Assembly (NCBI GenBank): GCA_035934405.1
Contig: DASYXW010000071.1
Location: 53,613-117,612, forward strand
DNA: 64,000 bases
Source: DASYXW01 sp035934405
GTDB lineage: Bacteria; Acidobacteriota; Terriglobia; UBA7540
Direction of reading: 5' to 3'
Shown here: positions 17,048 through 26,281 of the stretch, piece after piece
Layout: each line of letters begins with the position of its first letter
How positions within the stretch are numbered: the first letter of the stretch is position 1
Translations under genes and position numbers: made by a program
Notes under the pieces: model-generated
What the model was told of the DNA's origin: nothing
Databases searched by the model: none
What the model saw: the letters and a program-made list of their open reading frames with translations, nothing else

Positions 17048-17392
17048 TCACAGACACCCCAATTGCCGCCCGAGATCCCTAAGGGCTGTCCCGCCGATGT
17101 ACAGCTCGGCTTGCGTGGGGTCATACCCTTGCTCCAGAGTCCGGCGAAGAAAGAGCGCGGCGATCTCAGCAAGTTGCTGGTCGGTGAGATATTTTCCCTG
17201 GCGCTCGCGGAGCTCGCTGAGCGCCGGGCAGGAGATTGAGACGCATACGCGCTGGCCGTTTAGCCGGAACACGGCGTCCATCGTATCGCTATGACGCGTG
17301 GCGATGCCCGAAAGCAGGTGCATGAAGCGGACTTGAACCGGCCCAGGCACTGCCCTGGCACTGACTTCGAAAGATGCGATAAGGTAGCTCAT
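17048..17392 (-). CDS. hypothetical protein
   Basis: 114 aa. No signal peptide or membrane segment. The N-terminal half reads as beta strands (VQVRFMHLLSGIA, DAVFRLNGQRVCVSISC). The C-terminal half has an amphipathic helix (TDQQLAEIAALFLRRTLEQGYDP) and ends in GGTALRDLGRQLGCL. Oriented with glmS and separated from it by the heptamer pair. I recognise no family. Codon use is like the neighbours, which supports it being real. Confidence 0.6.
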   Translation of the reverse strand: MSYLIASFEVSARAVPGPVQVRFMHLLSGIATRHSDTMDAVFRLNGQRVCVSISCPALSELRERQGKYLTDQQLAEIAALFLRRTLEQGYDPTQAELYIGGTALRDLGRQLGCL

Positions 17393-17762
17393 GGGTGAAT
17401 GGGCGACTCCCGCCCCTCTTCTTGCCGTCGCCGTGCCAAACCATTATAACCGGCCATCGCCCGGCCTGCATCGTGGCCGCCCCGAGGCTCGTAGCGGCGG
17501 GTTTACCCCGCCATTTTGTGGCGGCATAAAGCCGCCTCTACATCAATTGACCCACTACCCCACCCCAGCGCCACGCCCGCCGGACGGGGGCCCGTGACCA
17601 CCTTTTGTGTGCGACGCCGTCGGCCAAAAAAAGTTCTTGCATCCCCATTTGCTTTGGAGTATTTAAATATCAATCCAACACTTATGACTACCTGGGGAAG
17701 TGGGTAGCGGGGCAACTCGAAATCCACTTCCTCCTTCCTGAAATATCCAGAGTCGGGAAAAG
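17393..17762. other. 370-bp intergenic region
   Basis: Contains the REP-like element at 17491 and an AT-rich patch (17640-17690). The minus-strand frame 17503-17856 runs through the repeat and has no protein-like character. No other gene is seen. Confidence 0.5.
17491..17541. repeat. REP-like double-hairpin palindrome R2
   Basis: GTAG...CTAC ends enclose two hairpins, GGCGGGTTTACCCCGCC and GGCGGCATAAAGCCGCC, separated by a short AT spacer. Same layout as the elements at 3267 and 41931. Confidence 0.75.
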
Positions 17763-18053
17763 TCAGGAACGTGTGCCCTTTCCTCTCTGCGTTCTGCTCT
17801 CCTCGGTCAGCCGCAACTTTACGGCTTGGCCGACGCCGAACTTGCGGGTGAGCCAATCCTCCATGTCACGCTGCAGGCCATTCAGGTCCACAAGAAGCCC
17901 CGCTTCGAGCTGGCCGTCGCCCGCCGGCAAGGTTTCGTCGAAAGCCGAGCGGCCCGTGAAACTGCGCATGGCGAAGCTATCCAGCCAGGCGAGCGAGCAA
18001 GGTCTCGGACCGGCGGGCTCCAGCACCTCGACATAGATTCTTCGAGCAAACAT
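17763..18053 (-). CDS. hypothetical protein
   Basis: 96 aa from ATG (MFARRIYVEVLEPAGPRPCS); a TTG three codons earlier is also in frame. Contains two strands and a charged helix (GLQRDMEDWLTRKFGVGQAVKLRLTEE). No signal peptide. No family recognised. Lies downstream of the CpsB-like gene on the same strand, with a heptamer array in the 27-bp gap, so it may be co-transcribed with it. No clear ribosome site. Confidence 0.55.
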   Translation of the reverse strand: MFARRIYVEVLEPAGPRPCSLAWLDSFAMRSFTGRSAFDETLPAGDGQLEAGLLVDLNGLQRDMEDWLTRKFGVGQAVKLRLTEESRTQRGKGTRS

Positions 18054-18061
18054 GAAAGACA

Positions 18062-18085
18062 AGTGGCTAGTGGTTAGCGGCTAGC
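18062..18085. repeat. heptamer array carrying a stop codon
   Basis: Units GTGGCTA, GTGGTTA, GCGGCTA in 7-bp phase. The CTA at 18081 on the plus strand supplies the TAG stop of the CpsB-like gene. Confidence 0.7.
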
Positions 18086-18863
18086 CCCGCCTCAGGAACG
18101 AAAACCAGTTCCGCTTCGGCTTGGCCTCGTCTTCCGAAAGCGGTTGGGGCCCCGGAGGCAGGGGCAGACCTTTAATCACCGCCTCGGGGTTCCGCTGCAT
18201 GAGCAGTTCGGCGCCGGCCGGCCCTTTGGTTTCCACGAGCTTCTGGTAGCAGGCGGAGAGGATGGGCGGGCGGTGCTTGGCGTCATGCGCGTCGCTGGCA
18301 AAAAAGTGAATCAGGTTGCGGTCGAGCCAGAACTCGGCGAAGCGCCGCGCCTCCGAGCCGAAGCCGCCGGTATACGACTGCGCCGTCACCTGCACCAGGC
18401 ATCCCTTGGTGGCCCAGCGGTAAAGCAGTCCGGGCTTGCGGCGAAAGATGGCGTTGCGCTCCGGATGGGTAAGAATGGGAATGAGTCCGGCCACTTGCAG
18501 GTCGTAGAAGACCGAATCGTACTGTTCCGGAATGAAGTGGTCATCGAACTCCACCAGCACGTACCGCGTGCGATTGATCGTGTATTCACCCCGATGCTCG
18601 ATGAGCCGTTGGATATTGTCATAAGACAGGTGGAAGTCGCAGCCCAGCAACAATTGCGGACTCCCGCCGACCGCCGCCTGGAGGCTCGAGAGCTTGTCGT
18701 GATTCCGCAACGGCTGGAACGGGTATCGGTAGTTGCAGTGCGGCGTGGCCACGAGGTGCGTGATCCCGTCATTGGCCGCCATACGGCACATCTCCACCGC
18801 CTCGTCGAAGGAGTCGGGGCCGTCGTCAATTTCGGGAAGGGGGTGGCAATGGATGTCGATCAT
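18081..18863 (-). CDS. CpsB/YwqE-type tyrosine phosphatase (PHP family)
   Basis: 260 aa starting MIDIHCHPLPEIDDGP, where the HxH pair binds metal at the N-terminus as in the family; the frame extends 16 codons upstream through a REP-like hairpin. Further metal ligands are ATPHCNYRYP, the GCDFHLSYDN strand, ILTHPERN and FFASDAHD. PHP-type phosphatases of this group dephosphorylate tyrosine kinases that control capsule and exopolysaccharide export in many bacteria. No kinase or polysaccharide cluster is present here. The stop codon lies within a heptamer array. Confidence 0.9.
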   Translation of the reverse strand: MIDIHCHPLPEIDDGPDSFDEAVEMCRMAANDGITHLVATPHCNYRYPFQPLRNHDKLSSLQAAVGGSPQLLLGCDFHLSYDNIQRLIEHRGEYTINRTRYVLVEFDDHFIPEQYDSVFYDLQVAGLIPILTHPERNAIFRRKPGLLYRWATKGCLVQVTAQSYTGGFGSEARRFAEFWLDRNLIHFFASDAHDAKHRPPILSACYQKLVETKGPAGAELLMQRNPEAVIKGLPLPPGPQPLSEDEAKPKRNWFSFLRRG

Positions 18864-19191
18864 CGGAGCTTGGAGTCTTAAGAATGCGCGGGCAAGCCCG
18901 TGCCCCTTCATGCCAACCTACCCTGGTGGGCGATGAGATGTCAAGACGCGCGAGGTCGACTCGGGCCGGCTTTGGTGTCACCTCCTTAGACGAGCTTGCT
19001 GCAATAATCGGTATCCGATCTCCCAAATATTGAAGATGGTAAGACGGTCAAACGCGTCACCTGACAATGATTCGTCCGCCCTCAGCCTCCTGGTTGCTTG
19101 AATAGGAACGGCTTAAGCAGAAGCGGGCCGTCGCGCAGCGGGAGGCTGGTTTGGAATCGTGAATGCTGTTCCCCGTGTGGGTACGCATTTC

Positions 19192-19293
19192 GGTGTTCCG
19201 GGCCCTGCTTGGAACGCCGGTAACGCTGTGCCTAGAATTTAGACCCAACACCCGACGCTTGGAGGGAGGGGCGAGAGCTTCTCCCTCTTTTTT
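19192..19293 (+). ncRNA. candidate structured RNA ending in an intrinsic terminator
   Basis: GGTGTT (19192) can pair with AACACC (19247), enclosing a GTTCC/GGAAC hairpin. A G/C stem (GGAGGGAG with CTCCCTC) and six Ts follow directly. The terminator has no coding gene upstream on this strand within 7.9 kb, so a small RNA is the simplest explanation. The 5' end is not defined and no family is recognised. Confidence 0.35.
19261..19293 (+). terminator. intrinsic terminator
   Basis: GGAGGGAG pairs with CTCCCTC across a 12-nt loop and is followed by TTTTTTG. One of two stem-plus-T6 terminators seen in the window. Confidence 0.75.
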
Positions 19294-20019
19294 GTTTCCA
19301 GAGCCCCAGTCAGCGCCCACCGGGATGGCAGCCCGCCACGCAGGGTCCTGCAGGCCCTGCCTCCAGAGATTCATAGCTTCTCATTACCTATCGGCCCCTG
19401 CCGTGGCCGCATCTTGGAAACGACGGCGTTGACAAAGAGCTTCGGAGCGGATCAGATAGTGGAGAATGAAAGACGAATATGGGCCACTCCGGCCGCGTCC
19501 GTCCTGCCACGACAGCCTGGCCTGCCGTTTGACGAATCCCCCCGCGCGACGGTAGGCGGAGTAGATGAGGTTGGCAACGGCTGGGGCGCTCGTAGCGCAC
19601 GGCCACGGCAGCTCGGCCTTCGTGGCCGTCCTCCACTGCCATTTTCCGGTTCGTTTCCTGTTCATTCCAGAGATTTTCACTGATTCTAAAGGACATTCCA
19701 GATTCGGAACGTTAAAGTCTGATTATCACGTTACCTCCGGCGCTACCACTAAGTCTCTGCAGATGAGCGTGCTACTACGAACACGGGCTTGCGCTGATTG
19801 CGCGAACAGAGCCGCACCCAGGCGGCGGCAAATCGGGCCAGCTTGCAATCCATTTTAAGCAGCCTGTTTTCAGTAACATTCGCGCTTTATTCGTCACTTC
19901 TCTCTTCCGTTTCGATCCCAGGCGCCGCCCGGGTCGAACGGCGGGGGGGTACCGGCCCGCCAAGGTCCGCCCTGACCCGTGTCATAGGTGCGAAGGCGGA
20001 AGGGATAGAGTCAACGAGA

Positions 20020-20048
20020 ACTGTACCATGCGTGTACTCTGTTGTCAA
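20020..20048 (-). promoter_or_regulatory. orphan sigma-70 promoter
   Basis: Read on the minus strand: TTGACA, 17-bp spacer, TACAGT. This is the closest match to consensus in the window. It points into the gene-poor region; downstream frames are short (31-34 codons). Confidence 0.55.
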
Positions 20049-20274
20049 CAGGTAGTATTTATACCAAACCCGCGGCCCCCTTTTTATTCGCCGGATCAAG
20101 CATGATAGTCATACGTCGTAATTCAAGAGTTTCGTCAGATATCTCTTTGATCTGGTGACTTGATCGGGCCGCTGAAGTTCGGCACAAGACTCAGCCCGCT
20201 GTCGCAGGGACCGAGAAACGTGGCCGATGCGTGGGCCACTTAACTTGAGACCCCTGCGTTGCCCGCTACTATTG

Positions 20275-21324
20275 CTATTTCTTGGCGGCCCAGGAAATTG
20301 AGGCACGGGTCATGAGGTCGGTGTAAATCTTGTAGAACTGCTCGGTGTTCAAGTCGAACTGCACGGTCGCCGGACGCAAATAAGGCGCGACGGTACTGCC
20401 TGCCTCCCAGAACAGCGTCATGCCGTAACTGGGGCCGTGGTCGATGTCCACGTCCACGTACATCTGCCGCTGGTCGGTAATGATGGAAGGCTCGATGAGC
20501 GCAATGCCGGCGATCTCGTCCCACATGTAGCCTGGAAGCGAGTACTGGGCGAGGTACCGCGCCACGGGTGTCGGAGAGCGGTTGATCGCGTCCTGGATTT
20601 CCGGGCCGAGGCGCGTCTTCACGGAAATATCGATGGGGGTAATCGTGACCTTCTTCCAGGGGGCGCGCAGCGCGATCCGCGCCGCTTCGGGGTCGAACCA
20701 CCAGTTAAATTCGCGGCGCGCGTCGGTGGGGTTGGCCCCACCCTTGTCGGCGTACAGGCCGCCGCCCATCAGCACGAACTCCTTCGCCAGGGTTGCCACG
20801 TCCGGCGAGAGCCGCAAGGCCAGCGCGATATTGGTGAGCGGCGCTCCGGACCAGATGACGACCTCGCCGGGATACTTGTGGACGGCCTCGACGATGAACT
20901 CGGCAGCGGTTTCCGGAGCGGCCTTAATTTTCGGTTCTCCCTCGGGCAGTGGCGGAACGACGTCAGGCACGTGGTAACGCTCCTCGAAAATCGACGTCCG
21001 GCCAGCGGGGAAGTAATCCGTCCAGCAGCCCTTGTAGGGGATCTTCCCAAACATCGCCTCCCAGCGCTCGGTCTCCTCTTTCGAGTTCAGCAGGGGAAAC
21101 TCCGCGCCCTGATAGACCGGCACGTCGGTGCGCTCGGCGATTTCGAGCAGCCGGAGGACGTGCTGCGTCTCTTCGCGCACCCACTGATCGCCGCTGACCG
21201 TGGTGATGCCGAGGACGTCAAAGCGCTCCGACTGCAGGAAGACGAGGATCGCCTGCATGTCGCTCGTGCCGGGGCCGCGCGCGTCCTGGTCAACGATGAT
21301 TTTGATTTTGTCCACGACGGTCAT
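20275..21324 (-). CDS. inosine-uridine nucleoside hydrolase-like protein
   Basis: 349 aa. Nucleoside hydrolases cleave the N-glycosidic bond of ribonucleosides using a Ca2+ held by Asp residues. Visible family features are the VVIWSGAPLTNIALAL strand-helix, VLMGGG, the EFNWWFDPEAA motif, ITPIDIS and the C-terminal metal Asp in MWDEIAGIALIEP. The N-terminal metal motif is unusual: it reads IIVDQDARGPGTSD where the family has DTDPGxDD, so it has an insertion and one Asp fewer. Activity or specificity may therefore differ from classical members. No signal peptide, so cytosolic. Confidence 0.82.
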   Translation of the reverse strand: MTVVDKIKIIVDQDARGPGTSDMQAILVFLQSERFDVLGITTVSGDQWVREETQHVLRLLEIAERTDVPVYQGAEFPLLNSKEETERWEAMFGKIPYKGCWTDYFPAGRTSIFEERYHVPDVVPPLPEGEPKIKAAPETAAEFIVEAVHKYPGEVVIWSGAPLTNIALALRLSPDVATLAKEFVLMGGGLYADKGGANPTDARREFNWWFDPEAARIALRAPWKKVTITPIDISVKTRLGPEIQDAINRSPTPVARYLAQYSLPGYMWDEIAGIALIEPSIITDQRQMYVDVDIDHGPSYGMTLFWEAGSTVAPYLRPATVQFDLNTEQFYKIYTDLMTRASISWAAKK

Positions 21325-21405
21325 CTCCCGCGCGACCCGGGCTCCGCTGCCGACGGCGGGTAATCCTCAATAGAATCGTGAGCGGCGGCCTGCTGGAGAC
21401 GGCGC

Positions 21406-21429
21406 GGGGCGGGTTTGGCAACCCGCCCC
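21406..21429. terminator. strong hairpin after the Oar-like gene
   Basis: Perfect 10-bp stem GGGGCGGGTT/AACCCGCCCC with a 4-nt loop, 9 bp beyond the stop of the minus-strand receptor gene. No T tract, so possibly a Rho-aided or 3'-stabilising structure. Confidence 0.5.
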
Positions 21430-21437
21430 CACCCCGG

Positions 21438-24400
21438 TTAGAAAGTGAGCTTCAGCGCGAACTGAATCAGGCGCGGGTTGTTCACCGTGCTGTTAATCAC
21501 TCCAAAGCCCGCCGAGGCCACGTCAACGCCGGGCACATAAAACTGCGGGTGGTTCCACAGATTGAAGACCTCAGCCCGGAATTGCAGCGAGCTGCCCTCG
21601 CGGAAGGGGAGGGGAAAGTTCTTGACGGCGGAGAAATCGGTGTTCACGAAACGGGGTCCCGAGAGCGGGGTGCGATTGGCGAAGCCGAGTTCGCCGGCGG
21701 GCGGAGCCGCGAAACAGCTTGGATTGAAAAACTCCGCCACGGTCGGGTTGCTCACCTGCGGGTTGCAGGTTTCGTTGGGGCGAATGGCGTTCACGCCGTT
21801 ATTTTGGAAATTCACCCCCGCGGTGCCGCCGTTGCTGTCAATGATGAAGAGCGGAAAGCCCGAAATGGCGCGCTGGATGACGTTTACTTCCCAGTTGCCC
21901 AGAAGGGCGTTCTCGGCTCCGTTCCAATCGTTGCCGAAAGTCTTGCCTTTGCCGAATGGCAGGTCGTAGACCACGCTGGCGGTGAAGTTGTGGGTGAGGT
22001 TGATTTGCGACAAGCCTTTGTCGGCGTTTCCGATGTTGGGCAGCGGGAAATAAAGGGCTCCGATGTTGCTGCCGAGGCCGTCGGAGAGGCCGGTGTCGGT
22101 GGCCTTGGAATAGGTGTAGCCCACGAGCGCGTATAAACCGTGCCTGGCGCTCTTGGTTTCGGCCTTCACCTGCAAGGAATCGTAACGGGCGAAACCGTTG
22201 TCGAAGGCGTCGTAGATGAAGCCGAAACACCCCGGCAGTGTGGAGTTCGAGGCACACTGGGCCGCCGTGGTCGAGCTGAGGGGGTTCACGATCCAAGGCT
22301 CACTGGACTGACCACAGCCAAACGTGTAACCCGGAATCTTGCCGCAACCGGTTGGAGAGGCCAGATTGAGGTTTTGGCCGTCTTCCAAGAGATGCGTGCT
22401 GCGAGCGCCGGCATATCCTACGGTCAAAAGAACGTCGCCGGGGATCTGGCGCTCGACGTTGAGATTGAATTGCTGGATCGTGCCCAGCTTGAAGTTGAGG
22501 TTCTCGATGGACTGCAAGGTACCCCCGAACTGGGAAGCGCTGGTCGGCCGGGTGAGCGGCTGGCAGATGGGGCTGCAGTTGATGCCGAATCCTGCCGAGA
22601 TACTTTGTCCGAAGGCGGGGAAGGAGGCGCCAAAGTAGGGCGGGTTTTCCCACAAACCCTGCGCGCCCTGATTCCACGAGGAGTCGTGAAAGATGGAATA
22701 ACCGGCGCGAATCGAGGTCTTGTGATCCCCGTGCGGGCTCCAGGCAAGACCGATGCGCGGCTCGACAGCGGTGGTGTCGAGGGAGGTGCCGCCGCTTGAG
22801 CTGCCGTTCTGACCGGCCACGATGAACTGACCGGTTTGGAAGTTAAAGTTCGACTGGCGATTGTGCGCCTCGGTGATGGGCGTGACGAAAGCCCAAGCCA
22901 GGCCGAGATTCAGAGTCAGATTTGGCTTGGCCCGCCAGTTGTCCTGGACGAACGGCCGATATAGCTTCCACCGGCGTCCCGTCACGGCGCCGTCGAAGGT
23001 TTGATCGTGCTCGCCAAAGGTGAGGATACCGAGGAGCATATCGGCCAGGGCGTTATTGGTAAAGGCTCCGGTAAAGCCGCCGAAGCCGTCCTGGAAGGCA
23101 TTGGTCAAGACGTTCATCTGGTTGGCGCGGACCTGGCCGCCAAAGGTGATGTCGTGGTTGCCGCGGATCACGTCAAACGAGTCGGCGCCATAGAAGACGT
23201 TGGTCCCGCCCTGAAAGGGAGCAAAGCCCCGATCGCCCAGGGACCAGAACCCGCCGAAGCCCAGGAAAGACGACAGCCCGCAACTGACGCTGTTCGGTGG
23301 ACATTGACCCTGAGAGTTGCAGTCGAGATTGGCGTTCGGGATGCCCAGTTTTTCCGCCTCGCAGGAACCACTGCCGAAGGAAAGGATGTGGTTGAAGATG
23401 CGGTTATAACCGAAGGTCACTTTGTTGATGCTGTTGGGGGAGAAAATGTGTGTCTCAGAGAGCGCGGCGTTACGACCGTGGTCGGCAAGACTTTGGGTGC
23501 TGGCGAAGGCGCTCAATTCGGCAAATCCCGATGAGCCGCCCGGCTGGAACACGGTGGCCTGATCGTAGCTGAAGCGCGCGAAGATGGAATCCCTGCTCGA
23601 AAAGTTGTGGTCCAAACGGAGGTCAGCCTCCCCCTCCTTTAGCTGTTTGTTTGGCGTGTTGAGGAAATCTTGAGAGAGTAACGACCCAACGTTGTTGGCA
23701 GCCGGATATAGGTTCGCTAACGCGAGGCCAATGGGGTTCTCCACGCCACCGCTCCCGAGCAAACCGGGCGGAAGCTTGTTGCAGGCTGAGGAACCTGGCG
23801 TAGGGACCTGCACGCCGCTCGAATTGGCGATCAAGGGATTGCCACCACTGTCGCAGAGGAAGGGAGAACCGCCAGGAAAGCCAAAATTGGTATATGGATT
23901 GGTGAGCTGAAAAGAGGGCACGTCCGTGAACGTCTGGGTAAAGTCGCCCATCAGCATCTGCGGTGTCGGCACCTGGCCGACAAACGTAATGCCTTGCACA
24001 GTCCGTCGCCCCTGGTAGTCGGCAAAGAAAAACGTCTTATCCTTCTTGATAGGCCCGCCGATCGAGCCGCCGAACTGATTCTGATTAAACTTTCCACGAT
24101 TGGGGGCAAAAAAGTTGCGGGCATTCAGGCTGGTATTGCGGAGGTACTCAAACAAGCTGCCGTGAAACTGGTTGGTGCCGGACTTGGTTGTGAGCAGCAC
24201 GGTGGGTCCGCCGCGGGTACCGTATTCGGCGGAATAGTTGTAAGTGAGCACCTTGAACTCTTGCAGGGCGTCAATGCTGGGCAGAATGGCGATTCCACCC
24301 GCGGTCAATTCGTTGTTATCCACGCCGTCGAGCAACCAGTCGGTGCTGTTGGCCCGCGAGCCGCCGACGGAGAGTGAGAACGAACCCCTGATGGAAACCT

Positions 24401-24941
24401 CGCTGCTGCCGCCGCCGTTGAAAAAGCTGTTGGGGTTGGTTTCCTGCACGGTGCCGGGCGCCAGCGTTGCCAATTGGACGAAGTCACGGCCGTTCAGGGG
24501 CAATTGCGCCACCTGCTGGGAGGTGATCACCTGGCCGAGCGTGGCATTTGACGTGTTCACCGTCACGGCCGTCGCCGAGACCTCCACCGTTTGCTGAACC
24601 TTTGCGGTGGGAAGGGAGAAATCCACCTCGCGGCTTTGGTCCACCTGGAGAACGAGGTCCTTCTGCTCGACCACTTGGAAGCCTTGGGCGCTCACCTTGA
24701 GGGAGTACGTCCCGATCGGCAGGAGCGGGATCAAGTAGTGGCCGTCAGCGTCCGTCTTGGTGTCGCGAGCGAGGTCGGTTCCCTGGGAAGTGGCCGTGAC
24801 GCTGGCGCCCGGCACCACAGCGCCGGAAGGGTCACTCACCGTGCCGGATAAACTCCCGGTGGCCTGACCAAAGAGCGGCGAGCTCACCAGGAAGCACGCC
24901 AGGCAGAAAAGGGACCCGAGAACGACTCTCTGATATTTCAT
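21438..24941 (-). CDS. Oar-like TonB-dependent receptor
   Basis: 1,167 aa from the ATG preceded by AGGAGATCAAGAA; the frame opens 19 codons earlier. Signal peptide to about residue 27. A carboxypeptidase-regulatory Ig-like domain follows (GSLSGTVSDPSGAVVPGASV, residues about 29-110). The plug contains LPLNGRDFVQLATLAPG, WLLDGVDNNE and YSAEYGTRGGPTVLLTTKSGTN, then GSLFEYLRN, all signatures of the Oar family abundant in Acidobacteriota. A long barrel ends in RLIQFALKLTF with the C-terminal Phe expected of outer-membrane barrels. It follows the TPR gene by 53 bp on the same strand, suggesting one operon. Ligand unknown. Confidence 0.95.
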   Translation of the reverse strand: MKYQRVVLGSLFCLACFLVSSPLFGQATGSLSGTVSDPSGAVVPGASVTATSQGTDLARDTKTDADGHYLIPLLPIGTYSLKVSAQGFQVVEQKDLVLQVDQSREVDFSLPTAKVQQTVEVSATAVTVNTSNATLGQVITSQQVAQLPLNGRDFVQLATLAPGTVQETNPNSFFNGGGSSEVSIRGSFSLSVGGSRANSTDWLLDGVDNNELTAGGIAILPSIDALQEFKVLTYNYSAEYGTRGGPTVLLTTKSGTNQFHGSLFEYLRNTSLNARNFFAPNRGKFNQNQFGGSIGGPIKKDKTFFFADYQGRRTVQGITFVGQVPTPQMLMGDFTQTFTDVPSFQLTNPYTNFGFPGGSPFLCDSGGNPLIANSSGVQVPTPGSSACNKLPPGLLGSGGVENPIGLALANLYPAANNVGSLLSQDFLNTPNKQLKEGEADLRLDHNFSSRDSIFARFSYDQATVFQPGGSSGFAELSAFASTQSLADHGRNAALSETHIFSPNSINKVTFGYNRIFNHILSFGSGSCEAEKLGIPNANLDCNSQGQCPPNSVSCGLSSFLGFGGFWSLGDRGFAPFQGGTNVFYGADSFDVIRGNHDITFGGQVRANQMNVLTNAFQDGFGGFTGAFTNNALADMLLGILTFGEHDQTFDGAVTGRRWKLYRPFVQDNWRAKPNLTLNLGLAWAFVTPITEAHNRQSNFNFQTGQFIVAGQNGSSSGGTSLDTTAVEPRIGLAWSPHGDHKTSIRAGYSIFHDSSWNQGAQGLWENPPYFGASFPAFGQSISAGFGINCSPICQPLTRPTSASQFGGTLQSIENLNFKLGTIQQFNLNVERQIPGDVLLTVGYAGARSTHLLEDGQNLNLASPTGCGKIPGYTFGCGQSSEPWIVNPLSSTTAAQCASNSTLPGCFGFIYDAFDNGFARYDSLQVKAETKSARHGLYALVGYTYSKATDTGLSDGLGSNIGALYFPLPNIGNADKGLSQINLTHNFTASVVYDLPFGKGKTFGNDWNGAENALLGNWEVNVIQRAISGFPLFIIDSNGGTAGVNFQNNGVNAIRPNETCNPQVSNPTVAEFFNPSCFAAPPAGELGFANRTPLSGPRFVNTDFSAVKNFPLPFREGSSLQFRAEVFNLWNHPQFYVPGVDVASAGFGVINSTVNNPRLIQFALKLTF

Positions 24942-24994
24942 TTCTTGATCTCCTATTGGCAGCCGCACCGTGCGCGGCGATTTTGCGATCCTCA

Positions 24995-26281
24995 TCAATT
25001 ACGGTTTGCGCCGACCTCCGCCAACAAGGTCTCAAACTGACTTTGTTCCTCGGCCGCTTCGGACTGCCGGCCGGTGGCCTGGTAGACTTCGGCCAGGAGC
25101 CTGTGAGGTTCGGGCTCCTGCGGCAAAAGCCGGGCGGCCTCACTCAAATACCGGGCCGACACTTTGTAATCCTCACTCTGCAAGTTCTTTTCGGCAAGGC
25201 TGACGGTGGTCTCGAACAACATCTTAATCGTCTCAGGGTCTTGAGGGTTGAGTTCGTGTGCATGGTGAAGCGCCTCGTAGGCCGGCGCGTCGTCCCTCAA
25301 TTGGAACAGGGCGGCGCCATAAAGAGCATTCACCGGAAACAAGTCCGGCCATACTTTGACGACCTTCGCCAGGGCATCACGCGCTTCCTGGTAACGCTGG
25401 AGCTGGAAGCAATCAAGCGCCAGGTTGTACTGCATCTGCGGTGAATTGGGGCTCAACTCAGCGGCGCGGCGCAGCGGCTTCAACGCTTCCTCGTAGTCGC
25501 CGTGCTGACCGTAGATCGTGCCGAGCATGGTGAGCTTGCCAGCATCGGCGGGATCGAAAAGCTTCCCGCAGACGGGGCGGGCCGAGTCGAGCGAACCGCT
25601 TTGGAGCTTCTGGACGCAATCGAGCTTCTCCCGGCTCACCTCAGAGTCGCGTTCGCGGAGCCTGGCAGCCAGCGCCAGAGCCCTTTGCGCTTCATCCTTG
25701 CGTCCCTCGCCCCGATAGAGCGCGGCCAGCCGTTCCTGGATGTGGGGATCGTTAGGGCTCAAAGTCGCCGCCTCGGTCAGCCACTTCTCCGCCGGGGCTC
25801 GTTCGCCATTTTTTAGATACGCTGACCCGAGATAGTAAGCCGTGTCCGGGAACGGCGGACTGGCGGCAGCCGTGGTCAATGCGCGAATCGCAGCGCCGGC
25901 GTTTCCTTCCATCAGATCGAGCCGCCCCAGGTAATACATCACGTCGGGCCGGTCGCCGGCCTGGGAGCGCACCGCGTCAAACTCCGTGCGGGCCTCGGCG
26001 AGCTTCTGGGATTGGAACAGCGCCACGGCCAGGGGGAATCGCGCGCGCAGCACGAGTCGGGGGTCGAGGGCCAGCGCGGCGCGAAACTCGCGCGTGGCAT
26101 CGTCGTAGCGCTCGCTCTTGAGGTCGGCGTAAGCTTTGCCGAGGTGCGCTTCGGGAGCGTCCGTATGGCTCGCGGCGACCGTCTGGCCGAAACCAGCCGA
26201 ACCCGCCGAGAACACGATTGCGGCGAACAGCGCAATGCGCGCCAAGTGAGTGGTCGCCCTCATGGTCCGAATGCAACGCAT
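24995..26281 (-). CDS. exported TPR-repeat protein
   Basis: 428 aa (Met7 is an equally possible start). A signal peptide to about residue 32 (AGFGQ) predicts a periplasmic protein. About eight tetratricopeptide repeats follow, for example HLGKAYADLKSERYDDATRE, MLGTIYGQHGDYEEALKPLR and MQYNLALDCFQLQRYQEARD. TPR solenoids hold protein partners. It is the upstream gene of the Oar-like receptor, and receptor/TPR pairs of this type suggest a shared envelope complex; that is inference. Confidence 0.9.
   Translation of the reverse strand: MRCIRTMRATTHLARIALFAAIVFSAGSAGFGQTVAASHTDAPEAHLGKAYADLKSERYDDATREFRAALALDPRLVLRARFPLAVALFQSQKLAEARTEFDAVRSQAGDRPDVMYYLGRLDLMEGNAGAAIRALTTAAASPPFPDTAYYLGSAYLKNGERAPAEKWLTEAATLSPNDPHIQERLAALYRGEGRKDEAQRALALAARLRERDSEVSREKLDCVQKLQSGSLDSARPVCGKLFDPADAGKLTMLGTIYGQHGDYEEALKPLRRAAELSPNSPQMQYNLALDCFQLQRYQEARDALAKVVKVWPDLFPVNALYGAALFQLRDDAPAYEALHHAHELNPQDPETIKMLFETTVSLAEKNLQSEDYKVSARYLSEAARLLPQEPEPHRLLAEVYQATGRQSEAAEEQSQFETLLAEVGANRN

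Larger units (their letters stand above)
18864..20274. other. 1.4-kb region without a convincing gene
   Basis: Contains a REP-like hairpin near 18885 (GCGCGGGCAAGCCCGTGC), an intrinsic terminator on the plus strand at 19261 and a consensus-like minus-strand promoter at 20020. Open frames here (for example 19163-19432 plus and 19384-19680 minus) overlap one another and have atypical composition. The minus-strand stretch 19384-19690 may be a decayed gene; I could not match it to a family. Confidence 0.6.

Noticed and set aside
17503..17856. 117-aa minus-strand frame
   Set aside because: Runs through a REP-like element and overlaps the better-supported gene at 17763; no ribosome site.
18970..18990. 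TCACCTCCTTAG resembling the 3' end of 16S rRNA
   Set aside because: Only about 9 bases match and no other rRNA sequence lies nearby; chance.
19384..19690. Minus-strand frames as a transposase remnant
   Set aside because: No transposase motif could be recognised in any frame; left as unassigned decayed sequence.
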